Shown here piece after piece: positions 1 to 8,511 of a DNA stretch of 64,000 nucleotides. Location of the stretch: NCBI RefSeq assembly GCF_044197065.1, contig NZ_JBIQOI010000002.1:1-64000 (forward strand), given 5' to 3'. The notes beneath the pieces were generated by a model. It saw nothing but the letters and a program-made list of their open reading frames with translations, did no database searches and had not been told where the DNA came from. The translations under genes and the position numbers were made by a program. The stretch comes from Kluyvera ascorbata_C (lineage in GTDB: Bacteria > Pseudomonadota > Gammaproteobacteria > Enterobacterales > Enterobacteriaceae). Within the stretch, counting starts at the first letter, position 1, and each line of letters begins with the position of its first letter.

Positions 1-696
1 TCATATTCCCTGAGCGGTGGCGTCTATGGCTATCGTCGGGTTCATGGCGATCTGAATGAGATCGGTGAAACCTGCGGCAAAAACCGGGTGGGCCGCATTA
101 TGCAACTGAACCGGATTAAAGCCGTGCGCGGCTATAAAGCTCCGCGTCGTATCGCTGGCCGACCTTCAGTGGTTGCGCCTAATCGTGTGCAGCGGCAGTT
201 TACCGTTGTCCGGGCCAATCAGGTCTGGGTCACCGATATTACTTATATCCGCACCTGGCAGGGCTGGCTGTATCTGGCGGTGGTTATCGATCTCTTCGCC
301 CGTAACGTGGTTGGCTGGTCGATGAAGCCCACTCTCTCTCGCGAACTCGCGCTGGATGCTCTGATGATGGCCGTGTGGCGTCGAAAACCGGACGGCGAGG
401 TTATCGTACATAGCGATCAGGGCAGCCAGTACGGCAGTGACGACTGGCAGCGCTTCTGCCGGGCCAATAACCTGGCACCGAGCATGAGCCGGCGTGGCAA
501 CTGCTGGGATAATGCGGTGGCCGAATCGTTCTTCAGTTCGCTGAAAAAAGAACGGATCAGAAAACGTATCTATAAAACCCGGGATCTGGCCCGGGCCGAT
601 ATCTTCGATTACATTGAAGTCTTCTACAACCGGGCCAGGCGTCACAGCCACCTCGGCGGCGTCAGTCCGGAGGCCTTTGAACAGGCATCGTCGTGA
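1..696 (+). CDS. IS3-family transposase OrfB (5' truncated by window edge)
   Basis: DDE integrase-type transposase, normally made with OrfA by -1 frameshifting. The frame is open from base 1, with a YGYRRVHG block before the listed initiator, so the real start is upstream. The rve domain carries the DDE triad: D of VTDITY (about residue 79 of the visible part), D of HSDQGSQY (139) and E of NAVAESFF (175). There are 35 residues between the second D and the E, the family spacing. The C-terminus RRHSHLGGVSP is the usual IS3-group end. It appears intact and could be active if the left half is complete. Confidence 0.93.
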   Translation, partial: SYSLSGGVYGYRRVHGDLNEIGETCGKNRVGRIMQLNRIKAVRGYKAPRRIAGRPSVVAPNRVQRQFTVVRANQVWVTDITYIRTWQGWLYLAVVIDLFARNVVGWSMKPTLSRELALDALMMAVWRRKPDGEVIVHSDQGSQYGSDDWQRFCRANNLAPSMSRRGNCWDNAVAESFFSSLKKERIRKRIYKTRDLARADIFDYIEVFYNRARRHSHLGGVSPEAFEQASS

Positions 697-726
697 GGAC
701 AGGAAATGTCTACTGTTGTGGGGTCA
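1..726 (+). mobile_element. IS3-family insertion sequence, right part only
   Basis: The window starts inside this element. It contains the 3' part of orfB and ends about 30 bp after the orfB stop at a CA dinucleotide (725-726), as expected for IS3-family right ends (termini TG...CA). The left end, orfA and the target duplication lie outside, so the exact IS cannot be named. The element boundary is set by the junction with an older gene remnant on the minus strand, whose last five codons and stop are supplied by IS sequence. Confidence 0.75.
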
Positions 727-958
727 GTCCAAACGCTCCCGTTCTGGCATCGTTGATGATGTACGTAATAACCCCAAAAACAGGATGCGACCCCGTATAC
801 CCTCCTTCATATTCAGTTAGCTCTTCTCTTCGCCCATTTTCCAGGTTGATAAGATGTGGAGTCGGATGCAAACGATAGCGCTTTATCCTGAACTCTCCTT
901 CGATAGCACACACAAGCAGTGAGCCATCGAATGGAGAAAGCGAAGTGATGCATGATAG
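710..958 (-). pseudogene. Fragment of a UmuD/S24-type peptidase, broken at both ends
   Basis: The frame reads SPFDGSLLVCAIEGEFRIKRYRLHPTP and then VFGVITYIINDAR in separate blocks, the arrangement of the C-terminal half of UmuD/LexA-like S24 peptidases. The Lys of FRIKRY matches the catalytic Lys of UmuD (FTVKKL). The N-terminal part with the cleavage site and the serine is absent; an in-frame TAA lies at 959-961. The natural C-terminus is cut by the IS, and the last five codons and stop (710-726) come from the IS end. It is a decayed SOS-mutagenesis or phage-repressor-type gene. No umuC partner is visible. Confidence 0.6.
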
Positions 959-963
959 TTAAG

Positions 964-987
964 GTCCGCTCTGAGCGAGGAGCGGAC
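964..987. repeat. Inverted repeat GTCCGCT/AGCGGAC
   Basis: Perfect 7-bp arms (964-970 and 981-987) around a 10-base loop. A closely related hairpin lies at 7845-7868 on the other side of the LysR-to-LysR cassette. The rest of 727-1077 holds only the S24 remnant and AT-richer spacer with no credible gene. It could be a dispersed intergenic palindrome or a weak terminator for the leftward LysR gene. Confidence 0.5.
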
Positions 988-1077
988 GATCTTAATGCAA
1001 ATTTGGACAGCGACTCAAAAGTTTATCCTTACTTCATTACGTTAACGCCAGTCACTGTTAGCTCAGTCCCCGGAATG

Positions 1078-1968
1078 CTATTTCTGTAATTTTTCGACAA
1101 GATAATCAAACAACAGGCGAATTCGTGCAGGGACTGGTCCAATCTGGGGCCGGTAGATATAGAGTCCCCATGTCGAGGGCATCTTTTCCTGCATGACCGG
1201 GAGTACCAGACCTTTCTCTATCAGAGGGTGGGCCAAATAGTCAGCCAGTTGGCCAAAACCCGCACCATGTGCAACCACATCGCAGTATGCATCCAGATCG
1301 TCAGTAACAAAGCGAGGAGTGTCTGGCGTGAAGGATTTTTCATTATCAAATGTCCACGGCCAGAATCGCCCCGTACAGTGATCCAGAAGTGCCACGACGG
1401 GCATCTGGTTGAGGTGTTCCATTTCTGAAGGCTTACCGACACGACGGATTAACTCCGGCGTACCGAGGATGTAGAAGCGCACATCCCGAATTTTTCTTGC
1501 AACATATCGATTATCTCTCAGGAACCCCGTCCGTAGCCCGATATCAATTTTCTCATCCACCACATCACTGTGGGTATCCGTCAGAATACAGGTCACGCTG
1601 ATGTCAGGGTAACGCTGACGAAAAGCGTTTAGCGCCGGTACCACGAAACGCCGTCCGAATGACGCGGGCATTGTCAGGTTGACATGGCCGGAAGGGAGAG
1701 TGTCATCAGATTCATCATGACGGATCACAAGACGCTCTATGTTTTTCATCAGCATTCCGGCTTCCTGTGCCAGAGCTTCTCCCTCACGGGTGATCCTGAT
1801 GCTGCGTGTACTCCGGTAAAACAGTATTTCCCCACGTAGGGCTTCGAGTTCTTTAATGGCCCGCGTGATGGATTGCGGTGACTTCCCGAGCAGGGCTGCT
1901 GCCTCCCTGAAGCTGCGGGACTCAGCAGCCGCACAGAATATTTTTATCAATTCAAACTGATTCAGCAT
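1078..1968 (-). CDS. LysR-family transcriptional regulator
   Basis: LysR-type regulator of about 296 residues. The N-terminal winged helix-turn-helix (LNQFELIKIFCAAAE...SFREAAALLGKSPQSITRAIKELE) is followed by a periplasmic-binding-like effector domain. I chose ATG 1968, preceded by AGAGA, over the GTG one codon upstream. It is divergent from the oxidoreductase at 2104, with a 135-bp intergenic region that should hold its operators. By the usual LysR logic it probably controls the oxidoreductase/M24 run to its right. The effector is unknown. Confidence 0.9.
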   Translation of the reverse strand: MLNQFELIKIFCAAAESRSFREAAALLGKSPQSITRAIKELEALRGEILFYRSTRSIRITREGEALAQEAGMLMKNIERLVIRHDESDDTLPSGHVNLTMPASFGRRFVVPALNAFRQRYPDISVTCILTDTHSDVVDEKIDIGLRTGFLRDNRYVARKIRDVRFYILGTPELIRRVGKPSEMEHLNQMPVVALLDHCTGRFWPWTFDNEKSFTPDTPRFVTDDLDAYCDVVAHGAGFGQLADYLAHPLIEKGLVLPVMQEKMPSTWGLYIYRPQIGPVPARIRLLFDYLVEKLQK

Positions 1969-2103
1969 CACTTATCTCTTCATGGCTGAGGTGGAATCAA
2001 CATTATTCCATTTTTCGGAATTTTAAAATCCAAATGGTTTCATTTTTGTCCCATAAATCTGTTGTTAATCTGGCCGTATGTTTAAAACAACGAGATGATG
2101 ATT

Positions 2104-3102
2104 ATGTCTGAGAAAAAAATGACGGCGATGATGCTTGAGAGCTATGAAGACCAGACGTTCAGAAAAGTCGAGATGCCAGTCCCCGTTGCGGGCCCCGGGG
2201 AAGTGCTTGTCAGCATCAAAGCCAGTGGTGTGAATCCAATTGATACAAAAATCAGAACCTCTGTGGCGCCCTATGCCATGCCGGAACTTCCGGCGGTTCT
2301 GGGTACTGATATGGCCGGTGTTGTAGTCAGCACCGGCGAGGGGGTTACGGCATTCAGGCCCGGCGATGAAGTCTATGGGCTCACTGGCGGTGTGCGAGGC
2401 CTTCAGGGTTCTCTGACGCAGTTTGCGGCTGTTGACGAGAAACTGATTGCCATAAAACCCGCAAACCTGACCATGCGCGAAGCTGCTGCATTGCCGCTTG
2501 TTTTCCTTACTGCCTGGGAGGGGCTTGTTGATCATGCCGGCGTTCGTGAAGGGGAAAAGGTACTGGTCAATGGGGGGGCTGGCGGCGTGGGCCATATGGT
2601 TGTTCAGCTTGCCCGCGCGCTGGGGGCTGAGGTTTATGCCACTGTTTCAGGAGAGAAGTGCGATCTGGTTCGTCAGCTGGGCGCAACGCCTATTAACTAC
2701 CGTGAACAGACCGTTGAACAATATGTGCAGGACTGCACCGCCGGTAAAGGCTTTGACATTATCTATGACACCGTTGGCGGAGATGCGCTGTCTTCCGTTT
2801 TGGGAGCCGTCAAACACTATGGTCATATCACCAGTTGCGGTGCATTTGGGGAATACGATATCACCACGTCGTCTCTGAGAAGTGCCACCCTTTCAGCTGT
2901 CTTTGTGCTGTTGCGGATGTTGTCTGGTGAAGGGCGCGCCCATCACGGTGAAGTTCTGACCACTCTCACCCGCCTTGTCGAAGAAGGCAAGGTAAAACCG
3001 GTGGTCGATGCACGCCACTTTACGCTTAACACCGCTCTGGAAGCACATAAAGCCGTTGAAGACGCCAGTGCCGCTATCAAAATTGTCATTGATGTAGCCT
3101 GA
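2104..3102 (+). CDS. Zinc-type alcohol dehydrogenase / quinone oxidoreductase family (MDR)
   Basis: NAD(P)-dependent medium-chain reductase of the quinone-oxidoreductase branch, about 332 residues. An N-terminal GroES-like domain (GPGEVLVSIKASGVNPIDTKIR) is followed by a Rossmann domain with the nucleotide loop NGGAGGVGHMVVQLA and the YDTVGGD motif. The four-Cys structural zinc lobe of true alcohol dehydrogenases is not evident, so reduction of an enone or quinone is more likely than alcohol oxidation. The start could be ATG 2095 or 2104; 2104 gives the better spacing to the GAG-rich segment. It is divergent from LysR and first of three co-directional genes. Confidence 0.88.
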   Translation: MSEKKMTAMMLESYEDQTFRKVEMPVPVAGPGEVLVSIKASGVNPIDTKIRTSVAPYAMPELPAVLGTDMAGVVVSTGEGVTAFRPGDEVYGLTGGVRGLQGSLTQFAAVDEKLIAIKPANLTMREAAALPLVFLTAWEGLVDHAGVREGEKVLVNGGAGGVGHMVVQLARALGAEVYATVSGEKCDLVRQLGATPINYREQTVEQYVQDCTAGKGFDIIYDTVGGDALSSVLGAVKHYGHITSCGAFGEYDITTSSLRSATLSAVFVLLRMLSGEGRAHHGEVLTTLTRLVEEGKVKPVVDARHFTLNTALEAHKAVEDASAAIKIVIDVA

Positions 3103-3127
3103 TAATTTCCTTCGTCGTGTACCCAAT

Positions 3128-3149
3128 AAGGCCGGATTAGCCCGGCCTT
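3128..3149 (+). promoter_or_regulatory. Intercistronic hairpin before the second oxidoreductase
   Basis: AAGGCCGG and CCGGCCTT form a perfect 8-bp stem with a 6-base loop, 26 bp after the upstream stop. The GGAGA ribosome-binding site of the next gene starts three bases after the stem. There is no T-tract, so it is more likely an mRNA-stability or translation-modulating hairpin than a full terminator. Confidence 0.5.
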
Positions 3150-3161
3150 CTGGAGAAAAGA

Positions 3162-4151
3162 ATGTCCAGAGTCTGGCGTTTTCACAAACTCGGTGGTCCA
3201 GATGTTCTGCAACTGGATGCCCTGGCACGTCCTCTTATCGGTGAGTACGACATCCATCTTAAGGTGCGTGCTATTGGTCTCAATCGTTCAGATCTCAACT
3301 TCCGCAAGGATGAGTATATTCAGAAAGCTGTCCTGCCTGCCCGCTTTGGCTATGAAGCCGCAGGTACAGTTATTGCCTGTGGTAGTCATGTTCGCCATTT
3401 CAGGCCGGGTGATGATGTATTTGTCCTGCCTCCCGATGATTTATCCATCCAGGGCACCAGTGCAGATGAACTGGTACTCCCCGAGAAGTTTTTCGTGCAT
3501 AAACCCGCTAACCTGTCGTTCGAACAGGCCAGCGCCGTGTGGATGTCCTACCTGACAGCCTGGGGCGGAATCATTCACGCAGCGGGCATCAAAAAGGGGG
3601 ATTACGTTCTCATTACTGCGGCTTCCAGCAGCGTGGGAATTGCAGCTATTCAGTTGGCAAGACAGGCTGGCGCAATTCCTGTCGCCACTGTCCGCGAAAG
3701 TCGCTGGAAAGAGACGCTTCGGGAAAACGGGGCGGCACATGTCATCGCCACAAATACAGAAGATTTACTTACGGAACTGACCAGTATCACCGGTCCAGAG
3801 GGGCTGTCAGCTGCCTTTGATGCTGTCGGCGGTGCTCAGGTTATGGATATTGCGCAGGCCCTGAAGAAAAAAGGACGCCTTATTATCCATGGTTATCTCA
3901 GTTCTGAACCCACTCCCTTTCCTCTGCGTCTGGCCATTCGTAAAAGCCTGACAGTACAGGGCTATTTATTTACTGAAATTCTGAATTCAGAAACGCTTCG
4001 CTCGCAGGCCAGCCAACAAATCCTGGATGGGCTGGTTACAGGGGAACTTATCCCGCTTATTGACCGGAGCTTCCCCTTCTCACAAATGCGCGAGGCTCAG
4101 GAATATATGGAAGAGGCTTCTCGTCTGGGGAAAGTCATCGTCACAGTATGA
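3162..4151 (+). CDS. Zinc-dependent alcohol dehydrogenase family protein (MDR)
   Basis: Second medium-chain reductase, 329 residues, distinct from the one at 2104. The GroES-like domain has VRAIGLNRSDLNFRK; the Rossmann domain has VLITAASSSVGIAAIQLARQ and FDAVGG. The SSSVG loop in place of a glycine-rich loop is common in the NADPH quinone-reductase-like branch. The start is set by GGAGA seven bases before ATG. It lies 59 bp after the first oxidoreductase and is likely co-transcribed, with the hairpin between adjusting expression. The substrate is unknown. Confidence 0.88.
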   Translation: MSRVWRFHKLGGPDVLQLDALARPLIGEYDIHLKVRAIGLNRSDLNFRKDEYIQKAVLPARFGYEAAGTVIACGSHVRHFRPGDDVFVLPPDDLSIQGTSADELVLPEKFFVHKPANLSFEQASAVWMSYLTAWGGIIHAAGIKKGDYVLITAASSSVGIAAIQLARQAGAIPVATVRESRWKETLRENGAAHVIATNTEDLLTELTSITGPEGLSAAFDAVGGAQVMDIAQALKKKGRLIIHGYLSSEPTPFPLRLAIRKSLTVQGYLFTEILNSETLRSQASQQILDGLVTGELIPLIDRSFPFSQMREAQEYMEEASRLGKVIVTV

Positions 4152-4241
4152 ACGTAAAAAGCAGCATTAAAACATGTCGGTAACTTATCCCGCATGATTT
4201 CACTGCCCTGTACAGGGCGAATACACAATAAGGAGTGAACT

Positions 4242-5414
4242 ATGTTAACCAGTCGTATACCACTGGATGAATACCATGGCCGCTGGAAGCGCGCTCAGGA
4301 GTTATGTAGAGCCCGGGGTGTGGATGCCCTTGTTGTGTGGGGGAAAGGTGGTGGAACCGTAGATACAGCGAATGACCTTATCTATCTCGCCAATTACAGC
4401 CCTGTTTTTCCGTATGCTCCCGATCTTCCAGGTGGCTGGTCAGGCCTTTCTCATGGTGCGGTAATTGTGCCTGCAAGCGGAGAGCCGGTTCTGATTACCG
4501 AATCCCCGGCAGTACGACGTGATGTGATAGCGGTTAAGGACATCCGCCCGGCGTCAGGATTTGTTCCGGATGCGGTAGCTGATGCACTGGCCAGTCTGGG
4601 GCTGAGTCATTCGCGTATCGGACTGGTTGCCGGTCCGTGGCTGGTCGCCGGCATTTATAACCGCCTGCTCATGGCCTGCAAAAATGTTGAGTTTGTTAGC
4701 ATGGATTTAGCGATCGAGAGCCTGCGTACCCATAAGTCGCCGCTCGAGTTTCAGTTGCTGAGAGAAGCCGCAGAAGTGGGTAACGCAGCAATGGAAGCGA
4801 TGATGAAGAGTGCGGCCACCACAGGGACTACAGAAGCTGATGCCGTGGCTGCCGCCTACAACATCGCTATTCGTCGTGGAGCGGCGATGATCGATGCCGC
4901 CTGTGCATCAGGACCTCATACCGCTTACTATGCTTATGGCATGGCACCTCAGTGGACGACCCGGACGTTAAATGAAGGGGATATCTTCCACTGTGATATG
5001 TACGGTGCGGCTGTTGAAGGATACACCTGGGACTTCTCGCGCTCTGTAGTGGCTGGCGGCAAGTGGACGGCTGCCCAAAATGACGTCTATGACGGTGCAA
5101 TAGACGCGATAAACGCAGGAGTGGCCGCCTGCCGTCCGGGGGTGACGGCGGAAGCGTTGTGGAAAGCGGTCGCAGATGTTCTTGATGCGCGTGAAATTAA
5201 CTGTGGCTATCCGCTGCACGGTCATTCTTATGGCATTGGCTGGGAGTCCCCATGGCTGGTTCCGGGTAACGAAACACGTATCGAGGCAGGCATGGCGATT
5301 GCTGTTGAGTGTATGGCAGGCCGCGAAGATGTCGGTTATGTGAAATTTGAACAGAATATTCTGGTACATGAAGACCGTACTGAGCTGATATCGACCTGTC
5401 CTCTTCGCGTATAA
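4242..5414 (+). CDS. M24-family metallopeptidase (Xaa-Pro aminopeptidase/creatinase-like)
   Basis: A 390-residue protein with a creatinase-type N-terminal domain and a C-terminal pita-bread M24 domain. All five metal ligands of the family are in place: D252 (HCDMYG), D264 (YTWDFSR), H328 (LHGHSYG), E356 (AVECMAG) and E370 (KFEQNI). It should therefore bind a dinuclear metal centre and cleave Xaa-Pro or related amide bonds. AAGGAG precedes the ATG by six bases. The partnership with two reductases suggests removal of an amide or proline moiety from a substrate of the cassette, which is inference. Confidence 0.9.
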   Translation: MLTSRIPLDEYHGRWKRAQELCRARGVDALVVWGKGGGTVDTANDLIYLANYSPVFPYAPDLPGGWSGLSHGAVIVPASGEPVLITESPAVRRDVIAVKDIRPASGFVPDAVADALASLGLSHSRIGLVAGPWLVAGIYNRLLMACKNVEFVSMDLAIESLRTHKSPLEFQLLREAAEVGNAAMEAMMKSAATTGTTEADAVAAAYNIAIRRGAAMIDAACASGPHTAYYAYGMAPQWTTRTLNEGDIFHCDMYGAAVEGYTWDFSRSVVAGGKWTAAQNDVYDGAIDAINAGVAACRPGVTAEALWKAVADVLDAREINCGYPLHGHSYGIGWESPWLVPGNETRIEAGMAIAVECMAGREDVGYVKFEQNILVHEDRTELISTCPLRV

Positions 5415-5534
5415 ATTGTCAGGAAAACAGAGGGGTCGCTCAGACCTCTCTGTTATTTCAATGCTCAAACTGGCTGTATGCTTACATTATGAATGGTACT
5501 TGCTTCAAAAGCTGTTCAGCGAAGCACTACCTTT

Positions 5535-6632
5535 TCATGCCGGTATTTCTGAATCTTTAATGTCAGCTATTGGCCCCAGAATGGCGCTATCAAATTCACG
5601 TGTGTCCAGTCCGTTGCGTACGCGCTCCGGCCAGTCATGGTTAGCCAGTGCACCACGACCCAGTGCGATAAAGTCGGCACCGGCCTGCATAACTTCTTCA
5701 GCACGACTCACGTTATGGAGGCTGCCGTTGGCGATTATCGTCAGTTCTGGCGCATATTTACGGGCAAGAGCGACCAGAGACTGCGGGTTACCTTCAAATG
5801 CTGGTTGCCAGGCCTCATATTCGGTCAGGTGAATGAAGTCCACGCCGGATTCAGCAAGCAACGTAAAGACGGTTCGTGCGTCATCTTCGCCATTCGCCCA
5901 TTTATGATAAAAATCATTCACTTTACCCTGAGAGATACGGATCCCCACGGGATTATCTTTACCCACTCGCTCGCGCACGGCTTTGATAACCGCCAGGCTG
6001 AGACCGAGACGGTCAGCAATATCCCCACCCCATTTATCGGTACGATGATTGGAATAGTCGGTAAAGAACTGATCCAGCAGGTAACCATTAGCACCGTGTA
6101 TCTCCACCCCATCAAATCCGGCATCGTATACAGCACGGGAAGCTGCGTCAGCAAAACTCGCGATAACCCCCTGAATTTCGTCCTCAGTCAGTTCGCGCGG
6201 AATACGGTATTCCCCTTCACCGCGATAAAACGGTAACTGTTTCCCGACCGGGCGAATAGCCGAAGGCCCGACCGTTCCGTCCAGGTAGTAATTGCCCTGG
6301 GACAATGCGCCGGAATGCTGAAGTTGTGCGAAGATGCGCCCACCCTGCAGATGTACAGCATCGGTAATAACACGCCATGCTGCCGCCTGTTCGCCACTGA
6401 CCAGACCTGCCTGGAAGGCGTAAGTCTGAGACCAGGCTTTATCGATGTAAATACCTTCAGTAATGGTTAATGCAAAACCACCCCGGGTGAAATCTTCGTA
6501 GTAAGCCTTCATTCGCGAACTGGCAATCCCATCCTCTGAAGCGGTCACACGCGTCATCGGGGCAACCGCGAGGCGGTTCTTAAGCGGTATGTTGCCAATA
6601 CGGTATTCGTTAAACAGTGATGATGAGCTCAC
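5535..6632 (-). CDS. Old Yellow Enzyme family alkene reductase (FMN-dependent)
   Basis: NAD(P)H:flavin oxidoreductase of the OYE/NemA family, about 365 residues. It has PLKNRLAVAPMTR near the N-terminus, the substrate-binding HGANGYLLDQFFTD segment with the His/Asn pair and Tyr, then NHRTDKWGG and a C-terminal FMN phosphate loop (ADFIALGRGAL). I chose GTG 6632: AGGAGG sits five bases upstream, whereas the longer frame to 6725 adds an unrelated hydrophobic extension. It should reduce activated C=C bonds. It is divergent from the LysR at 6805, its probable regulator. Confidence 0.9.
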   Translation of the reverse strand: MSSSSLFNEYRIGNIPLKNRLAVAPMTRVTASEDGIASSRMKAYYEDFTRGGFALTITEGIYIDKAWSQTYAFQAGLVSGEQAAAWRVITDAVHLQGGRIFAQLQHSGALSQGNYYLDGTVGPSAIRPVGKQLPFYRGEGEYRIPRELTEDEIQGVIASFADAASRAVYDAGFDGVEIHGANGYLLDQFFTDYSNHRTDKWGGDIADRLGLSLAVIKAVRERVGKDNPVGIRISQGKVNDFYHKWANGEDDARTVFTLLAESGVDFIHLTEYEAWQPAFEGNPQSLVALARKYAPELTIIANGSLHNVSRAEEVMQAGADFIALGRGALANHDWPERVRNGLDTREFDSAILGPIADIKDSEIPA

Positions 6633-6804
6633 ATGCTCCTCCTGATAATTTATTAAATTCAGGAGTGAATATAATGCGAGCAAAATAAAACATAAATGCG
6701 TCAATATGATAAGCCGGTATATCATTTTTCGTTATAATTGAGCCAGTGACACGTATTTGCTCCTGCAATTTCACTATTCGTTTGCTTCACGCTATGGAGA
6801 TTAC

Positions 6805-7683
6805 ATGGATCTGAGCGATGTTCATCTGTTCCTCATTATCACGGAAACTAACAGCCTGACGCAGGCGGCACGACGATTAGATATTTCACCAATGGCAGTC
6901 TCACGGCGTCTGGCCAGTCTGGAGCAGGAACTCGGCACCCGTTTACTGCAGAGAACCACGCGTTCGGTCTCACTGACCCAGGAAGGCACCGAGTTTTTGC
7001 CTTACGCCCGTGCACTTATCGAAACAGAAGAAGGCGCAAGGGCATTGTTTTCACCGGATTCAAAGGGTGCCTCGGGGTTGCTGAGAGTGACTGCGCCATC
7101 GGGTTTTGGCCGGCGCAATATCTTGCCTCTTGTACCGGAACTCCTCAGCGAAAACCCGGACCTGCGTATTGACGTACAACTGACTGAAGACGTTGTTGAT
7201 ATCGTTGGGCGGGGTGTCGATGTAGCAATTCGTGTAGCTCCCTTGCGGGATTCCAGTTTGATTGCCCGGAAGCTCTCCGATAATCCGCGTGTGGTTTGCG
7301 CCTCCCCGGATTATCTCAGGAAGTTCGGCGTACCACAGGTACTGCATGACCTTTCCTCTCACAACTGTCTGCGACTGACAAATGTTCTGCAGTGGACGTT
7401 TGAATCCCAGGGACAGAGTACCAGTATGAGTGTTGACGGTCGGTTTAGTTCCAGCAATGTGGAAGGCGTCAGGGAGCTATGTATACAGGGATTAGGTCTT
7501 GCGCAGCTCACTTTGTGGGATGTAAAAAAAGAAATAGCGAAAGGGGAACTGGTGGAAATCAACCTTTCAGATGTTCAGCCGCAGAATCTTTCCGTCTGGG
7601 CTTTGCTTCCAACCAACCGGCATTTACCTCTGCGGGTCAGTGTTTTTGTAGAAAAATTGAAAGCATCACTGCTCTGTACATAA
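6805..7683 (+). CDS. LysR-family transcriptional regulator
   Basis: About 292 residues. The N-terminal HTH (LSDVHLFLIITETNSLTQAARRLDISPMAVSRRLASLE) is typical of the AaeR/DsdC-like LysR subgroup found next to reductases. The start is ATG 6805 with GGAGA upstream; the 16-codon extension has no ribosome-binding site. It is divergent from the OYE reductase with a 172-bp shared promoter region. Redox-enzyme control by a neighbouring LysR is common, but the inducer cannot be read from sequence. Confidence 0.9.
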   Translation: MDLSDVHLFLIITETNSLTQAARRLDISPMAVSRRLASLEQELGTRLLQRTTRSVSLTQEGTEFLPYARALIETEEGARALFSPDSKGASGLLRVTAPSGFGRRNILPLVPELLSENPDLRIDVQLTEDVVDIVGRGVDVAIRVAPLRDSSLIARKLSDNPRVVCASPDYLRKFGVPQVLHDLSSHNCLRLTNVLQWTFESQGQSTSMSVDGRFSSSNVEGVRELCIQGLGLAQLTLWDVKKEIAKGELVEINLSDVQPQNLSVWALLPTNRHLPLRVSVFVEKLKASLLCT

Positions 7684-7844
7684 ATGAAACAACAGTAAAG
7701 CGTATTAAACATCCATGATTGCAAAATTAGACTGGTTAATCGACAGCCAGACATCTTTTGAGGCGTTATAGCCTCTTGAAAGATTATTTGTACTTTTTAG
7801 TTGACCAGACACTATATATTGAAAGCAGTTGAGTTCGACGGGAG

Positions 7845-7868
7845 GTCTGCTTTTGGCACGAAGCGGAC
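7845..7868. repeat. Inverted repeat GTCTGCTT/AAGCGGAC
   Basis: Eight-base arms with one G-T mismatch around TTGGCACG. It is closely related to the hairpin at 964-987. The surrounding gap (7684-8002) also has a GAGGC/GCCTC stem at 7757-7772, which may end the LysR transcript, and a TATACT -10-like hexamer near 7974 before the NUDIX gene. No gene is seen in the gap. Confidence 0.5.
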
Positions 7869-8002
7869 ATTGAAACCGCTTCTGTAATCCCCCGTTTTCT
7901 TCAACATAATCGGATGCTCCATGCGGATATCAATTTATCAGAAGCACACATCTCTCGCTTAAATGCGCCTATACTGCACGGACACTAACGAAGGGATAAA
8001 AC

Positions 8003-8428
8003 ATGAATAACAACCAACCTATCCGTATCGCCGCCGCTATTATTACCGATGGTTCCGGGCGCTGCCTGCTCGTCAGAAAACATGGAACGACACATTTCAT
8101 TCAACCTGGTGGCAAGATGGAGCCTGATGAATCACCCGTGGCGGCGTTATCGCGGGAACTCCGCGAAGAGTTGCATCTTGAGCTGGAGGAAAAGGATTTC
8201 AGCTATGTGGGGCGTTTTGCTGATAATGCGATAAACGAGCCCGGAAAGACGGTGGTCGCCGAGATTTATCATAGCGTGAGTGACATCACCGAGTTTTTAC
8301 CCGCGGCTGAAATCGCCGAGGTTGTCTGGTATTCCGCTGAGGAACAGCCCGCACTCCTGTTAGCGCCGTTGACGGAAAATCATCTGATCCCGCTGGTTAA
8401 ACCGCTATACCTAAAGGCATCGCACTAA
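8003..8428 (+). CDS. NUDIX hydrolase
   Basis: A 141-residue single-domain NUDIX pyrophosphohydrolase. The Nudix box is visible at about residues 37-59 (GGKMEPDE, then SRELREELHLEL), keeping the REUxEE metal-binding core. The glycine near the end of the consensus is replaced by His. Such proteins hydrolyse nucleoside diphosphates linked to other moieties. Strong ribosome-binding site GAAGGGAT. Followed by a terminator and a convergent SDR gene, so probably monocistronic. The substrate is undetermined. Confidence 0.9.
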   Translation: MNNNQPIRIAAAIITDGSGRCLLVRKHGTTHFIQPGGKMEPDESPVAALSRELREELHLELEEKDFSYVGRFADNAINEPGKTVVAEIYHSVSDITEFLPAAEIAEVVWYSAEEQPALLLAPLTENHLIPLVKPLYLKASH

Positions 8429-8463
8429 ACAATAGACATCCGCTCCACACCGTTCAAAATACT

Positions 8464-8490
8464 GAAGGCCCGACGATATCCTCGGGCTTT
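8464..8490 (+). terminator. Hairpin between convergent NUDIX and SDR genes
   Basis: GCCCGA (8468-8473) and TCGGGC (8482-8487) form a stem flanked by AAG on the left and TTT on the right, so it can serve both directions weakly. Confidence 0.55.
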
Positions 8491-8511
8491 CAGCTATGAC
8501 GCGTCTGAACG

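Noticed and set aside
166..651. 161-codon minus-strand frame inside the IS transposase
   Set aside because: Shadow of the transposase on the opposite strand; no ribosome-binding site and no family resemblance.
710..958. Evidence for a prophage at the left edge
   Set aside because: Only a single S24-type fragment is present; no phage structural, integrase or repressor-operator features accompany it.
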